In this document: in pieces, positions 25,650-32,382 of the stretch
How the letters are laid out: each line of letters opens with the position of its first letter
Position numbering within the stretch: position 1 is the first letter of the stretch
Origin: Prochlorococcus sp. AG-449-O05
GTDB taxonomy: Bacteria; Cyanobacteriota; Cyanobacteriia; PCC-6307; Cyanobiaceae
Direction of reading: 5' to 3'
Length of the DNA stretch: 33,912 nt
Assembly (NCBI GenBank): GCA_003212195.1
Contig: QCQM01000007.1
Coordinates: forward strand, 1 to 33,912
Notes under the pieces: generated by a model
Databases searched by the model: none
The model's input: only the letters and a program-made list of their open reading frames with translations
Told to the model about the DNA's origin: nothing
Program-made: the position numbers and the translations under genes

Positions 25650-26707
25650 TTTCTCTTCTTAGCCCAAGGTGGAATATCAATAAAGATTTGCTCTCCAGGT
25701 TCTAATCCATCAATTACTGAAGTTTTATTTCCACTACTAATACCAATTTCGATTTTTTCAAATTTGGGAGAATTGTTTTTATCAACTTTCAAAATTCCTT
25801 TTTCACCTTTTTCAGTGACAATAGAAACTGTTGGCACTAAGATTTTTTCTTCATTACCTTCGACTCTAAATTCAAGATCTGCAGTCATTCCAATTTTAAT
25901 TTCTTCAGAAGTATCTTTAAAATTTAAAGTTACTTCGAATGAGGTTACATTATTATCTTTTACAGCTCTTGTAGCTATTTTTTTAACTATGGCACTATAT
26001 TTTTTTGAGGGATAAGCCTCAATTCTTACTGAGGCTTCTTGACCTATTTTTATTCTGCCAATGTCACTCTCAGGAACTTTAGCAACAATTTCTAGGCCCT
26101 CTGATAGTTCAAAAATAAAGTTTTTGGTTTTAGGGTCTGAACTTAAGTTTGTACTTGGTGTGACATAAGATCCTATCTCAGCATATTTTGCAGTTATCTT
26201 TCCTCCATAAGGAGCTTTAATTAGATAAAAACTTTTTTCAGCTTTTGCATCATTAAGTTTTGCGCTACTAATGTTGTAGTTATTTTTGTAACTTTCATAG
26301 TCTTCTTTACTTACCGCACCTTCTTGATATAAATATTCCCTTCTTAAAAATTCAGATTTTTGTTTTTCTACATTTAATTCAAGTTCTTCAATTTTATAGA
26401 TAAAGTCTTGATCATCAAGAGAAGCTAAAACCTGATCTTTTTTTACAAGATCGCCCTCATCTACTTTGATTTCTTTTATTACCCCTTGCTTACGAGGCCC
26501 AATATTGCTTGTCCTTATTGCTTTTACTTCACCACTAGTATTAATTGAATCTGAGAGGATTCCTTTTTCAACTTGAACTACAAAATCAGAAATATCTTTT
26601 GACTTATTTTTCTTGAAGGAATTGGTTATAAAAACGAAAAATATAGCTAGAGAAAGCAATATAATTCCACTTCTTAGATTTATATTTTTTTTTATTAAAT
26701 CAAACAT
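25646..26707 (-). CDS. HlyD/DevB-type membrane fusion protein (periplasmic adaptor)
   Basis: A 353-residue adaptor of an efflux or secretion pump. One membrane helix near 13-29 is followed by a biotinyl-lipoyl-like half (VKAIRTSNIGPRKQGVIKEI, DEGDLVKKDQVLASLDDQD), a coiled-coil hairpin (about 105-150), the second lipoyl half (LIKAPYGGKITA), and a beta-barrel domain with VRIEAYPSKKY and ADLEFRVEG. In cyanobacteria such proteins usually sit with an ABC permease and ATPase (DevC/DevA); neither is next to it here, and polA overlaps its 3' end instead. The partner transporter must be elsewhere. It diverges from ychF. Confidence 0.87.
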   Translation of the reverse strand: MFDLIKKNINLRSGIILLSLAIFFVFITNSFKKNKSKDISDFVVQVEKGILSDSINTSGEVKAIRTSNIGPRKQGVIKEIKVDEGDLVKKDQVLASLDDQDFIYKIEELELNVEKQKSEFLRREYLYQEGAVSKEDYESYKNNYNISSAKLNDAKAEKSFYLIKAPYGGKITAKYAEIGSYVTPSTNLSSDPKTKNFIFELSEGLEIVAKVPESDIGRIKIGQEASVRIEAYPSKKYSAIVKKIATRAVKDNNVTSFEVTLNFKDTSEEIKIGMTADLEFRVEGNEEKILVPTVSIVTEKGEKGILKVDKNNSPKFEKIEIGISSGNKTSVIDGLEPGEQIFIDIPPWAKKRK

Positions 26708-26851
26708 TTCTTTTTAAAAGCAGAAGTAGAGAATATTTAGGAACTAAATAAATAATCAAGACGATTATAATTAACTTATCCAAGATTGGTTAAGTAAATA
26801 CTATATTACTAGAAGATGTTTTCTTGATAATTTCCCCATAAGTTTTTTCAA

Positions 26852-27943
26852 ATGTTAAAAGCAGGTATTATTGGATTACCAAATGTTGGAAAATCAACTC
26901 TATTTAATGCACTTGTAGAAAATGCTAAGGCTCAAGCGGCTAATTTCCCCTTTTGTACTATAGAACCAAATAAAGGCATAGTTTCAGTCCCAGATCAAAG
27001 GTTGCAAGAGTTAGGTAATTTAAGTTCTAGCCAAAATATTATCCCAACAAAAATTGAATTTGTAGATATTGCAGGACTAGTAAAAGGAGCTAGTAAAGGC
27101 GAAGGTTTGGGAAATAAATTTTTATCAAATATTAGGGAGGTTGATGCAATAGTTCATGTTGTTAGGTGCTTTGAAGATAGTGATGTAATTCATGTTTCTG
27201 GAAAGGTAGATCCCTTGGATGATATTGAGATAATTAATCTGGAATTGAATTTATCTGATTTATCTCAACTCCAAAAAAGAAGAGAAAGAATTAAAAAACA
27301 GGTTAGAACTAGTAAAGAGGCAGCAAAAGAAGATTCCTTACTAGAAAAAATTGAAGAAGAGCTAGAGAAAGGCCTTTCAGTGAGATCAATTTCTATGAGT
27401 GAAGAAGAAAATTTAATAATTAAGCAATTAGGCTTCCTTACCGCAAAACCAATTATTTATGCAACAAATTTGAATGAAAATGATTTAGCTGAAGGTAATG
27501 ATTTCTCATCAAAAGTACAGAGTTTTGCAAGCAATGAAAATACAGAATGTGTAAAAATATCAGCGCAAGTCGAATCTGAATTAATAGAGTTAGAACCAGA
27601 AGATAAAAAAGACTACCTTATAGGTTTAGGAGTAGAAGAAGGGGGATTAAGTTCTTTAATTAGATCAACATATAAATTATTGGGATTAAAAACTTATTTC
27701 ACCACCGGAGAAAAGGAGACAAAAGCATGGACCATAAAAGATGGGATGACTGCGCCACAGGCAGCAGGAGTAATTCATACTGATTTTGAAAAAGGATTTA
27801 TAAGAGCTCAGACTATTTCGTATCAAAATTTAATTGATTCAGGTTCAATTGCCAATGCAAAAACTAAAGGTCTTTTAAGAAGTGAAGGTAAGGAATATAT
27901 TGTTAACGAAGGTGATGTAATGGAGTTCTTATTTAATGTTTAG
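26852..27943 (+). CDS. ychF: Ribosome-binding ATPase/GTPase YchF
   Basis: A 363-residue Obg-family P-loop protein. Motifs G1 (GLPNVGKS, 8-15), G2/G3 (NFPFCTIEPN, DIAGLVKGASKGEGLGNKFL) and NLNEND at the G4 position, which explains the family's preference for ATP over GTP. The C-terminal TGS-like end (TGEKETKAWTIKDGMTAPQAAGVIH, GKEYIVNEGDVMEFLFNV) is intact. YchF binds ribosomes and modulates stress responses. The start at 26852 is ATG and the gene ends overlapping a weak hairpin and, on the other strand, the end of a 52-residue gene. Confidence 0.96.
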   Translation: MLKAGIIGLPNVGKSTLFNALVENAKAQAANFPFCTIEPNKGIVSVPDQRLQELGNLSSSQNIIPTKIEFVDIAGLVKGASKGEGLGNKFLSNIREVDAIVHVVRCFEDSDVIHVSGKVDPLDDIEIINLELNLSDLSQLQKRRERIKKQVRTSKEAAKEDSLLEKIEEELEKGLSVRSISMSEEENLIIKQLGFLTAKPIIYATNLNENDLAEGNDFSSKVQSFASNENTECVKISAQVESELIELEPEDKKDYLIGLGVEEGGLSSLIRSTYKLLGLKTYFTTGEKETKAWTIKDGMTAPQAAGVIHTDFEKGFIRAQTISYQNLIDSGSIANAKTKGLLRSEGKEYIVNEGDVMEFLFNV

Positions 27944-27975
27944 TAAGTCTCTTAAGGCTTACTATTTTGCTTTTT
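27942..27975 (+). terminator. Weak hairpin at the end of ychF
   Basis: AGTAAG (27942-27947) pairs with CTTACT (27958-27963), followed by ATTTTGCTTTTT. It begins in the ychF stop codon and overlaps the 3' end of the convergent small gene. Stem is only 6 bp. Confidence 0.35.
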
Positions 27976-28110
27976 GAATTTAAATTCAAAAAATGAAATT
28001 AATAAAATCAAGATACATCCTAAGCAACTTCCTATTAACCCAAAAACAATGGTTGTAAAGCCATCATCGTAGCCATATTGTAGTTGTGGTAAGTGAGGAG
28101 GTATTGGCAT
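27952..28110 (-). CDS. Small single-span membrane protein (52 aa)
   Basis: Not recognised. It opens with a proline-rich MPIPPHLPQLQYGYDDG, then one strongly hydrophobic span (TTIVFGLIGSCLGCILILLIS, about 19-39, with GSCLGC) and a basic tail FKFKKQNSKP. Its ATG overlaps the TAA of the upstream 53-residue gene by one base (TAATG), so the two are translationally coupled, and it converges on ychF. The regular charge-hydrophobic-charge layout and the coupling support a real gene. Confidence 0.62.
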   Translation of the reverse strand: MPIPPHLPQLQYGYDDGFTTIVFGLIGSCLGCILILLISFFEFKFKKQNSKP

Positions 28111-28271
28111 TATTTTTCAACAGAATTTTCAATATCTTCCAGTAAATGTTTAGTTGATCTACTAAAACCATTAGTTTTTAAATAGTTTTGAGCCTCTCTA
28201 AATTTTTCAGCTACTCTTTTTGCATAAGGAGTATTCATGGAATTTTGAGTCATGTTGAAAATGCGACTCAT
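28110..28271 (-). CDS. Small soluble hypothetical (53 aa), coupled upstream of membrane peptide
   Basis: Not recognised. Mostly helical and charged: MSRIFNMTQNSMNTPYAKRV, then AEKFREAQNYLKTNGFSRS and a KHLLEDIENSVEK tail. A later in-frame Met could also start it. The stop shares a base with the downstream gene's ATG, which argues for a two-gene unit. No regulatory site is visible in the 143 bases before the divergent gene at 28415. Confidence 0.58.
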   Translation of the reverse strand: MSRIFNMTQNSMNTPYAKRVAEKFREAQNYLKTNGFSRSTKHLLEDIENSVEK

Positions 28272-28414
28272 TTTATAATCTGATTTAGGTAACCCCTTGA
28301 TAAGTATTCAAAAATACAAGAATATAAAAATAGGATTTTTTACTTACTAATAAATTAATTGTGAAAAGTTCTTGATTTTCTTAATAAAGTTTTTTCAAAT
28401 TAGAAAAATTGACA

Positions 28415-28699
28415 ATGACAAATATATTATTAATTCTTTTTTTTGTACTTTTATTTTTATTATTTTTTTATTCAAAACGAAATAGAGGGTTAGCCCAAAA
28501 AACAACAATTAATCCAACTTATGTACCTTTCTTAAAAGAACAAGAATTTAATCCTGACATAAGTACTGATAATTGGGATTTACACAAACTTAGATTAGAT
28601 AAATTTAAAAGATCACAATATAAGGGATTAACTTTCTTCGTAAATTCAGAAAATAAAATTTACTATCTTTCTGAAGAAGGGGATAAGGTTTATTGCTAA
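28415..28699 (+). CDS. Membrane-anchored small hypothetical (94 aa)
   Basis: Not recognised. One N-terminal membrane span (MTNILLILFFVLLFLLFFY, residues 1-19) followed by a basic stop-transfer SKRNRG and a soluble part ending KIYYLSEEGDKVYC, with a terminal Cys. The first available start is a TTG at 28409, but the ATG at 28415 gives a normal membrane-anchor start and is preferred. First of three small membrane-protein genes on this strand. Confidence 0.62.
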   Translation: MTNILLILFFVLLFLLFFYSKRNRGLAQKTTINPTYVPFLKEQEFNPDISTDNWDLHKLRLDKFKRSQYKGLTFFVNSENKIYYLSEEGDKVYC

Positions 28700-28752
28700 C
28701 AGGTGAAATTAATTTTATAAATAAGAAAAGCCGATAGAAATTAATAATATTA

Positions 28753-29004
28753 ATGAAGTACTTATTTTTATTATCAGAAAAGTTCTACAGGCTTATTCAA
28801 TGGGAGTGGAATACCTTAAAAAATCTAAGAAGAACAAAAAGAAAGAATTATTTTTTAAGAGGATCATTTGCTTTATTTAGTTTATTCTCTATTCTTTTTT
28901 TAATATTTTCGCCTCCTATTACTTTCGGAATATTATTTGGAGAGGGATTAAAATTTAGTATTTTTTTTATTTGGATATGGATTTTAAATTTAAAGTTTTT
29001 TTGA
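28753..29004 (+). CDS. Small two-span membrane protein (83 aa)
   Basis: Not recognised. A basic N-terminal part (residues 1-33, with LRRTKRKN) followed by two hydrophobic segments (about 35-58 and 62-82) separated by FGEGLK. It is rich in Phe and Ile with no polar motif. Starts ATG at 28753. The AT-rich composition makes chance long frames likely, but the positive-inside pattern and position between similar genes favour a real one. Confidence 0.5.
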   Translation: MKYLFLLSEKFYRLIQWEWNTLKNLRRTKRKNYFLRGSFALFSLFSILFLIFSPPITFGILFGEGLKFSIFFIWIWILNLKFF

Positions 29005-29062
29005 AAATGTATAATTTACTTCCCAAGGTTATTTAAAATTAATAATATAAAAAAATAAAATT

Positions 29063-29278
29063 ATGCCAAAAATATTCAAACAAAATAAGTTCGCTTTGTT
29101 GGGAGCAAATATATTAATAATTTTACTTTGGGTAACTATATCTTCCTTTTTGATGAATTTATTTCATAGTGAAAATGCCCTATTTTATATTTATAAAATT
29201 TCTTTTTTAATAAGATTCCTCCCTCCTATTTGGGTTACATGGTTCCTTTGGATAAAAAGAGGTGGTTTAAAAAGATAA
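29063..29278 (+). CDS. Small two-span membrane protein (71 aa)
   Basis: Not recognised. Begins MPKIFKQNKFALLGANILI and has two hydrophobic segments (about 11-33 and 40-63) and a basic end IKRGGLKR. Gap to the previous gene is 58 bases. A clear Rho-independent terminator follows at 29372, about 95 bases downstream, which may end this transcript. Confidence 0.55.
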   Translation: MPKIFKQNKFALLGANILIILLWVTISSFLMNLFHSENALFYIYKISFLIRFLPPIWVTWFLWIKRGGLKR

Positions 29279-29371
29279 ATTACAAAAGCATTTTTACGGA
29301 TTTACTATAAAAACAAATCAGTTAAGATCTGCAAGCTTACTTGAAATTTTCACGTAAGAATTAGGTAATTG

Positions 29372-29410
29372 AGAGATTGTTTTTAGCTAAGAAACAATCT
29401 CTTTTTTTTT
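29372..29410 (+). terminator. Strong Rho-independent terminator (plus strand)
   Basis: AGAGATTGTTT (29372-29382) pairs perfectly with AAACAATCTCT (29392-29402), followed by eight T. It ends the plus-strand small-gene transcript or a short RNA begun near 29318, where a -10-like TATAAA lies just upstream (29306-29311). Confidence 0.88.
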
Positions 29411-29425
29411 ACAAATATTTTTTCT

Positions 29426-29466
29426 CATAAAAAAAGTGTTTGTCAGTATCCCTATTGACAAACACT
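29426..29466 (-). terminator. Strong Rho-independent terminator (minus strand) of the hli cluster
   Basis: On the minus strand GTGTTTGTCA (29465-29456) pairs with TGACAAACAC (29445-29436) over a 10-base loop and runs into a long T tract. It lies 23 bases after the stop of the last gene of the hli unit. Confidence 0.88.
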
Positions 29467-29488
29467 CATGACGATCATTTTTTAAAAA

Positions 29489-29668
29489 TTAAACAGGCAA
29501 TCTATTATCAATTTCTACTACTCCAGAATCCATAAGACGGCCGATCTTAATAACTAAAGCCATATCTAACCTTGAAAATTCAGATTGATGGTTAGTTATC
29601 CAATCAAGTTCAGAAAGAGTTATAACTCCCAAAGTATTTACTTTAAGAAAAAGTAAGCCTAAATTCAT
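29489..29668 (-). CDS. Small hypothetical associated with hli genes (59 aa)
   Basis: Not recognised as a domain. A 59-residue protein, MNLGLLFLKVNTLGVITLSE, then LDWITNHQSEFSRLDMALVI and a KIGRLMDSGVVEIDNRLPV end. It looks soluble with an amphipathic start rather than a true span. Its ATG lies one base after the TAA of the upstream hli gene, so translation is probably coupled. Its position as last gene before the terminator suggests it works with, or is made together with, the Hlips. Confidence 0.68.
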   Translation of the reverse strand: MNLGLLFLKVNTLGVITLSELDWITNHQSEFSRLDMALVIKIGRLMDSGVVEIDNRLPV

Positions 29669-29669
29669 T

Positions 29670-29798
29670 TTAAAAAATTCCTGGGATTATCCATCCGAAT
29701 AAGCCATAATTTACAACTAATGCAAATAAGCCCATCATTGCCATTCTTCCATTAGTTCTCTCGGCGTTTTGCCAATAAGTTGTTTTTGAATTTTCCAT
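29670..29798 (-). CDS. hli: High-light-inducible protein (42 aa)
   Basis: A single-helix chlorophyll-binding protein. The core motif ExxNxRxAMxG is present as E13-RTN16-GR18-MAMMG23, followed by the hydrophobic helix LFALVVNYGLFGW and IIPGIF. The short N-terminus MENSKTTYWQNA is typical. Hlips bind chlorophyll and carotenoid and quench excess energy during stress and photosystem II assembly. This one ends one base before the associated hypothetical gene and lies 35 bases after the 86-residue hli gene. Confidence 0.92.
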   Translation of the reverse strand: MENSKTTYWQNAERTNGRMAMMGLFALVVNYGLFGWIIPGIF

Positions 29799-29833
29799 TT
29801 TTCTGATTTGTAATTATGTTAAATAGTAGGTTT

Positions 29834-30094
29834 TTAAACGAAACCAGGAATTATTTGACCTGTTGTTAGGTATGCTCCAACAGCAGCAATTAATCCAAGC
29901 ATTGCGAATCTGCCGTTAAGAGTTTCAGCAACAACTTTTTCTTTTTCGATTGTTTTGACTTTTGTGTTTGTGTTTTTCATTTGATTAGAAGATGAATAGT
30001 TTAAATTTTCGTTTTGAAATTGCTTGGTTAAATAAGCAACGAGCATGGCTGTAAAGAATACAATTACGGCTAAGAAACCTGAAAGTGGACTCAT
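29834..30094 (-). CDS. hli: High-light-inducible protein with extra N-terminal membrane span (86 aa)
   Basis: The C-terminal part (residues 55-86) is a clear Hlip: E57-TLN60-GR62-FAMLGLIAAVGAYLTTG and QIIPGFV. In front of it is a separate hydrophobic span (LSGFLAVIVFFTAMLVAYL, 4-22) and a polar linker (23-54), giving two predicted membrane segments. The start used is the ATG at 30094, which shares a base with the TAA of the upstream hli (TAATG). An internal ATG at residue 39 would give an ordinary 48-residue Hlip, so two products are possible. A longer frame starting at 30169 lies within the preceding gene and is not preferred. Confidence 0.8.
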   Translation of the reverse strand: MSPLSGFLAVIVFFTAMLVAYLTKQFQNENLNYSSSNQMKNTNTKVKTIEKEKVVAETLNGRFAMLGLIAAVGAYLTTGQIIPGFV

Positions 30095-30300
30095 TAAAAA
30101 ATGCCAGGAATAATTTGTCCGGTTGAAACGTAAGCACCTACTAACGCAACAAGGCCTATCATTGCCCAACGACCGTTAACTTTTTCTGCATTTTGTGGGT
30201 AGCTGTCGTAAGAAACAGACTCATCTATGTAAGGACGTGTCTCAGTAGGAAACATATTCTGTCTGCCACCTGATTCAGTAGTAACGTTTGAATTAGCCAT
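30094..30300 (-). CDS. hli: High-light-inducible protein (68 aa)
   Basis: A Hlip with a polar 37-residue N-terminal extension (MANSNVTTESGGRQNMFPTE onward) and the core E39-KVN42-GR44-WAMIG49, then LVALVGAYVST and the TGQIIPGIF tail. This C-terminal tail is the form shared, as known for the family, by multi-copy Prochlorococcus hli genes and cyanophage hli genes. First gene of the minus-strand unit, coupled to the next by TAATG. Confidence 0.94.
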   Translation of the reverse strand: MANSNVTTESGGRQNMFPTETRPYIDESVSYDSYPQNAEKVNGRWAMIGLVALVGAYVSTGQIIPGIF

Positions 30301-30602
30301 TGAAGTTATGTAATTGTTAATTAATGTAACACTACTATTAACAAATGTAAAGGATTAACCCAAAATTAAGTTATTTTCAAGATATTTTCTACATAACTGT
30401 AACATAAACGTGACATAAGTCTTTAAATAGTTGTTTTTGGCTTTCTACTCTTTGCAGATTGATTCGCAAACTATTAGGAGTTCAATCTGTTATTTAAGTA
30501 TTTATTTTTAAATCTTTAGAAAGATATCAGTTTGGTAGAAAAAACTACATCATTCTAAAATTTGAATAGTTAGTTTTTAGATATAATCTATTTCACTTTA
30601 TT
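30301..30602. promoter_or_regulatory. Divergent hli promoter region
   Basis: This 302-base gap separates two divergent hli transcription units and contains no convincing gene. It is AT-rich, with repeated TGTAAC-like elements (30325-30330, 30408-30413) and a related GTGACAT (30419-30425). A good -10 for the right-hand hli is at 30582. Left-hand promoter elements are not clear. The repeated short elements may be binding sites for a light or redox regulator; that is inference. Confidence 0.4.
30582..30587 (+). promoter_or_regulatory. -10 box for the plus-strand hli gene
   Basis: A consensus TATAAT 15 bases before the ATG at 30603, implying a leader of roughly ten bases. No matching -35 is evident, which is common in this group. 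Confidence 0.5.
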
Positions 30603-30731
30603 ATGGAATTCGCAAAAAAAATCATGACCGAAAAAGCTGAAAAGCTTAATGGTAAAGCTGCAATGCTTGGAATGTTTGCTCTTGTAGGAGCTTATTATTT
30701 TACTGGTCAAATTCTTCCAGGTATTTTCTAG
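30603..30731 (+). CDS. hli: High-light-inducible protein (42 aa), Lys in place of the motif Arg
   Basis: A 42-residue Hlip too short for routine gene callers: MEFAKKIMTEKAEKLNGKAA, then MLGMFALVGAYYFTGQILPGIF. The core is E13-KLN16-GK18-AAMLG23, with Lys where most Hlips have the Arg that pairs with the Glu of a partner helix. The C-terminus keeps TGQILPGIF. It has its own -10 box and a strong terminator, so it is a monocistronic unit divergent from the three-hli cluster. Confidence 0.9.
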   Translation: MEFAKKIMTEKAEKLNGKAAMLGMFALVGAYYFTGQILPGIF

Positions 30732-30755
30732 TAAAATTCCTTTTTAAATTTTTTC

Positions 30756-30779
30756 AGGGCTTTATCAAGCCCTTTTTTG
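30756..30779 (+). terminator. Rho-independent terminator of the plus-strand hli gene
   Basis: AGGGCTT (30756-30762), loop TATC, AAGCCCT (30767-30773), then a T run; 25 bases after the stop codon. Confidence 0.88.
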
Positions 30780-30798
30780 CTGGATTATTATTCCCTTT

Positions 30799-31536
30799 TT
30801 AATTATCTAATAATTCAAATAATTTACTTATTAGAAGCTTTCTTTTTAAAAAAGTTTTATCAATATATTTTTTATTCTCTTCTTTTAAAATTTCCTGACC
30901 ATTTAAGCCTAATCCTTTAAGGACAAACTCTTTATCTTCTTTAATCCAGTTATTTATCATTCCCCCCGTCGTCTCTATGTGGAATTGTAATCCGTAAGCA
31001 AAATTACCAATCCTAAAAAACTGTTCCTTACAACGAGCACTACTAGCAATTAGTACTGCTTTATTAGGTAATAAAATCCTATCTCCATGCCAATGCAGTA
31101 CATGAAAAGGGTCTTTAAATAGTGCTTTAAAGTCTTTAGTTGATTTATTAATAAAAATTTGAGACCATCCAATTTCCGGTAATGCTTTTGGAGGTGATCC
31201 ATATTTAAGAATTTCTACATCTCCTCCAGCAGCACTCGCAAGCAACTGAGCACCTAAGCAAACACCGATTATAGGTCTTTCATTTTCTAATTCTTTTTTT
31301 ATAAAATCTCTTTCTAACTTGAGCCAGGGATATCTGTCGCTTCCAATATCTTTAACTCCCATTGGTCCACCCATAATTAGAATCAAGTCACCTTTTTTTG
31401 TTTGCGGCATAGCATTTTTATTATCTAAACGAATTATTTCGATTTTTAAATTTCTTTCTTTAGCAAATTGTTCAAAAAGACCAGGCCCCTCTATTTCCAA
31501 ATGCTGCAAAACTAATAGGCGCCTTATTACCTTCAT
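30799..31536 (-). CDS. Class I glutamine amidotransferase (GMP synthase-like)
   Basis: A 245-residue free-standing glutaminase-type domain. Nucleophile Cys93 lies in GVCLGAQLLA and the dyad His186/Glu188 in LQFHIETT; the oxyanion loop is MGGPMG (55-60) and VLHWHGD precedes the His. This layout belongs to the COG0518/GATase1-like group that includes gamma-glutamyl-x hydrolases and unknowns rather than GuaA itself, which has a C-terminal synthetase domain. The substrate is not known. Its start overlaps the previous gene's end by 4 bases, so it is in one unit with the two upstream small genes. Confidence 0.87.
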   Translation of the reverse strand: MKVIRRLLVLQHLEIEGPGLFEQFAKERNLKIEIIRLDNKNAMPQTKKGDLILIMGGPMGVKDIGSDRYPWLKLERDFIKKELENERPIIGVCLGAQLLASAAGGDVEILKYGSPPKALPEIGWSQIFINKSTKDFKALFKDPFHVLHWHGDRILLPNKAVLIASSARCKEQFFRIGNFAYGLQFHIETTGGMINNWIKEDKEFVLKGLGLNGQEILKEENKKYIDKTFLKRKLLISKLFELLDN

Positions 31537-31829
31537 TCACTTTCCATTATTTCAGCTGATTCAGAACAGACATTAACGCTAAACCACTTTATTACCGACC
31601 AATTATCTTCTTGGTGTGTACCTGCTGCAATGCTTACAAAACAATCATTTTCATACCAACTTCGATAACTGGGGGTTACTCCCGTTCCTTTTAATCTATT
31701 TTCTAGGCCTTTTCCATATTTTTTAATGACAAGATTTATAGCTTTATTCTCAATTTCTCTTTGCTTTTCATCAGCAAAACCTCCTAGTGGTATAAAAAAA
31801 AGAATTGATGCAATAAGTAAACGTATCAT
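31533..31829 (-). CDS. Small secreted or periplasmic hypothetical (98 aa)
   Basis: Not recognised. A signal peptide MIRLLIASILFFIPLGGFAD (1-20) leads to a mature part of about 78 residues with two cysteines (NDCFVS and VNVCSES) that could form a disulphide. An ATG ten codons upstream (31859) is possible but would overlap the preceding gene by 20 bases and spoil the signal peptide, so the ATG at 31829 is preferred. The end overlaps the amidotransferase gene by 4 bases. Confidence 0.65.
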   Translation of the reverse strand: MIRLLIASILFFIPLGGFADEKQREIENKAINLVIKKYGKGLENRLKGTGVTPSYRSWYENDCFVSIAAGTHQEDNWSVIKWFSVNVCSESAEIMESE

Positions 31830-31839
31830 TGAGTCTTTT

Positions 31840-32130
31840 TTATATGTAGCTGATTTCATTTAGATTAATTAGTTTTTTAAAATCATCAACTCTATTTTGT
31901 CCATTTTTTAATGGTCTTGAGGAGTCAAGAACTGCTGCACAGCATAAATGCCAACAAGATTTCTCATCTAGTCCTAATTTCTTGCATATGTTTTTAGGGG
32001 CTTTGATTACTGTATTTATTTCTGCGATATGTTGTGAAGTTTCCCATAATTCTCCTTCAAGAAAGTCAAGTTCAATACTTGATAATAATTCTGTAGCAAC
32101 GTAATCCCTAATTAGCTCAGTTAATTCCAC
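31840..32130 (-). CDS. Hypothetical protein (96 aa)
   Basis: Not recognised. A soluble, acidic N-terminal part (MELTELIRDYVATELLSSIE) followed by a Cys-containing middle (NICKKLGLDEKSCWHLCC, four cysteines) and LDSSRPLKNGQNRVDDFKKL. The clustered cysteines could bind a metal, though no known motif fits. First gene of the three-gene unit that leads to the amidotransferase; the gap to the next start is 10 bases. Confidence 0.6.
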   Translation of the reverse strand: MELTELIRDYVATELLSSIELDFLEGELWETSQHIAEINTVIKAPKNICKKLGLDEKSCWHLCCAAVLDSSRPLKNGQNRVDDFKKLINLNEISYI

Positions 32131-32244
32131 GATATTTCATTGAAGCAGAAGAAGTTAAATCATCTTTTATTATTTGTATAGCAAGATAAAAAAAAAAGGA
32201 ATTAGTTTCTACCTCATCTTGAAAATCCTGTAGATTTTTAGAGA

Positions 32245-32382
32245 CTACATCATTTCATATTGATCAAGTTTGGTTTTTAATTTTGTTGCTTGTTTAATCA
32301 ATGACAAAGATTCTTTTCTGCCTGTTGAATTATTAGCCTGGACTATAAGATCGGCGTATTTCTTTGCGATTTTTTTTTCCAT
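32245..32382 (-). CDS. Very small helical hypothetical (45 aa)
   Basis: Not recognised. MEKKIAKKYADLIVQANNST, then GRKESLSLIKQATKLKTKLD and QYEMM: entirely helical, basic and amphipathic, with no span. Starts ATG at 32382 and ends TAG at 32245. The composition looks coding, but the length leaves it uncertain. A set of short GAGTCA repeats lies upstream. Confidence 0.5.
   Translation of the reverse strand: MEKKIAKKYADLIVQANNSTGRKESLSLIKQATKLKTKLDQYEMM

Noticed and set aside
30095-30169. 25-residue extension of the 86-residue hli gene
   Set aside because: It lies wholly within the upstream hli gene in another frame, has no family similarity, and the TAATG junction explains the start at 30094.
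31830-31859. Start of the secreted hypothetical at the ATG at 31859
   Set aside because: It would overlap the upstream gene by 20 bases and place a polar stretch before a good signal peptide.
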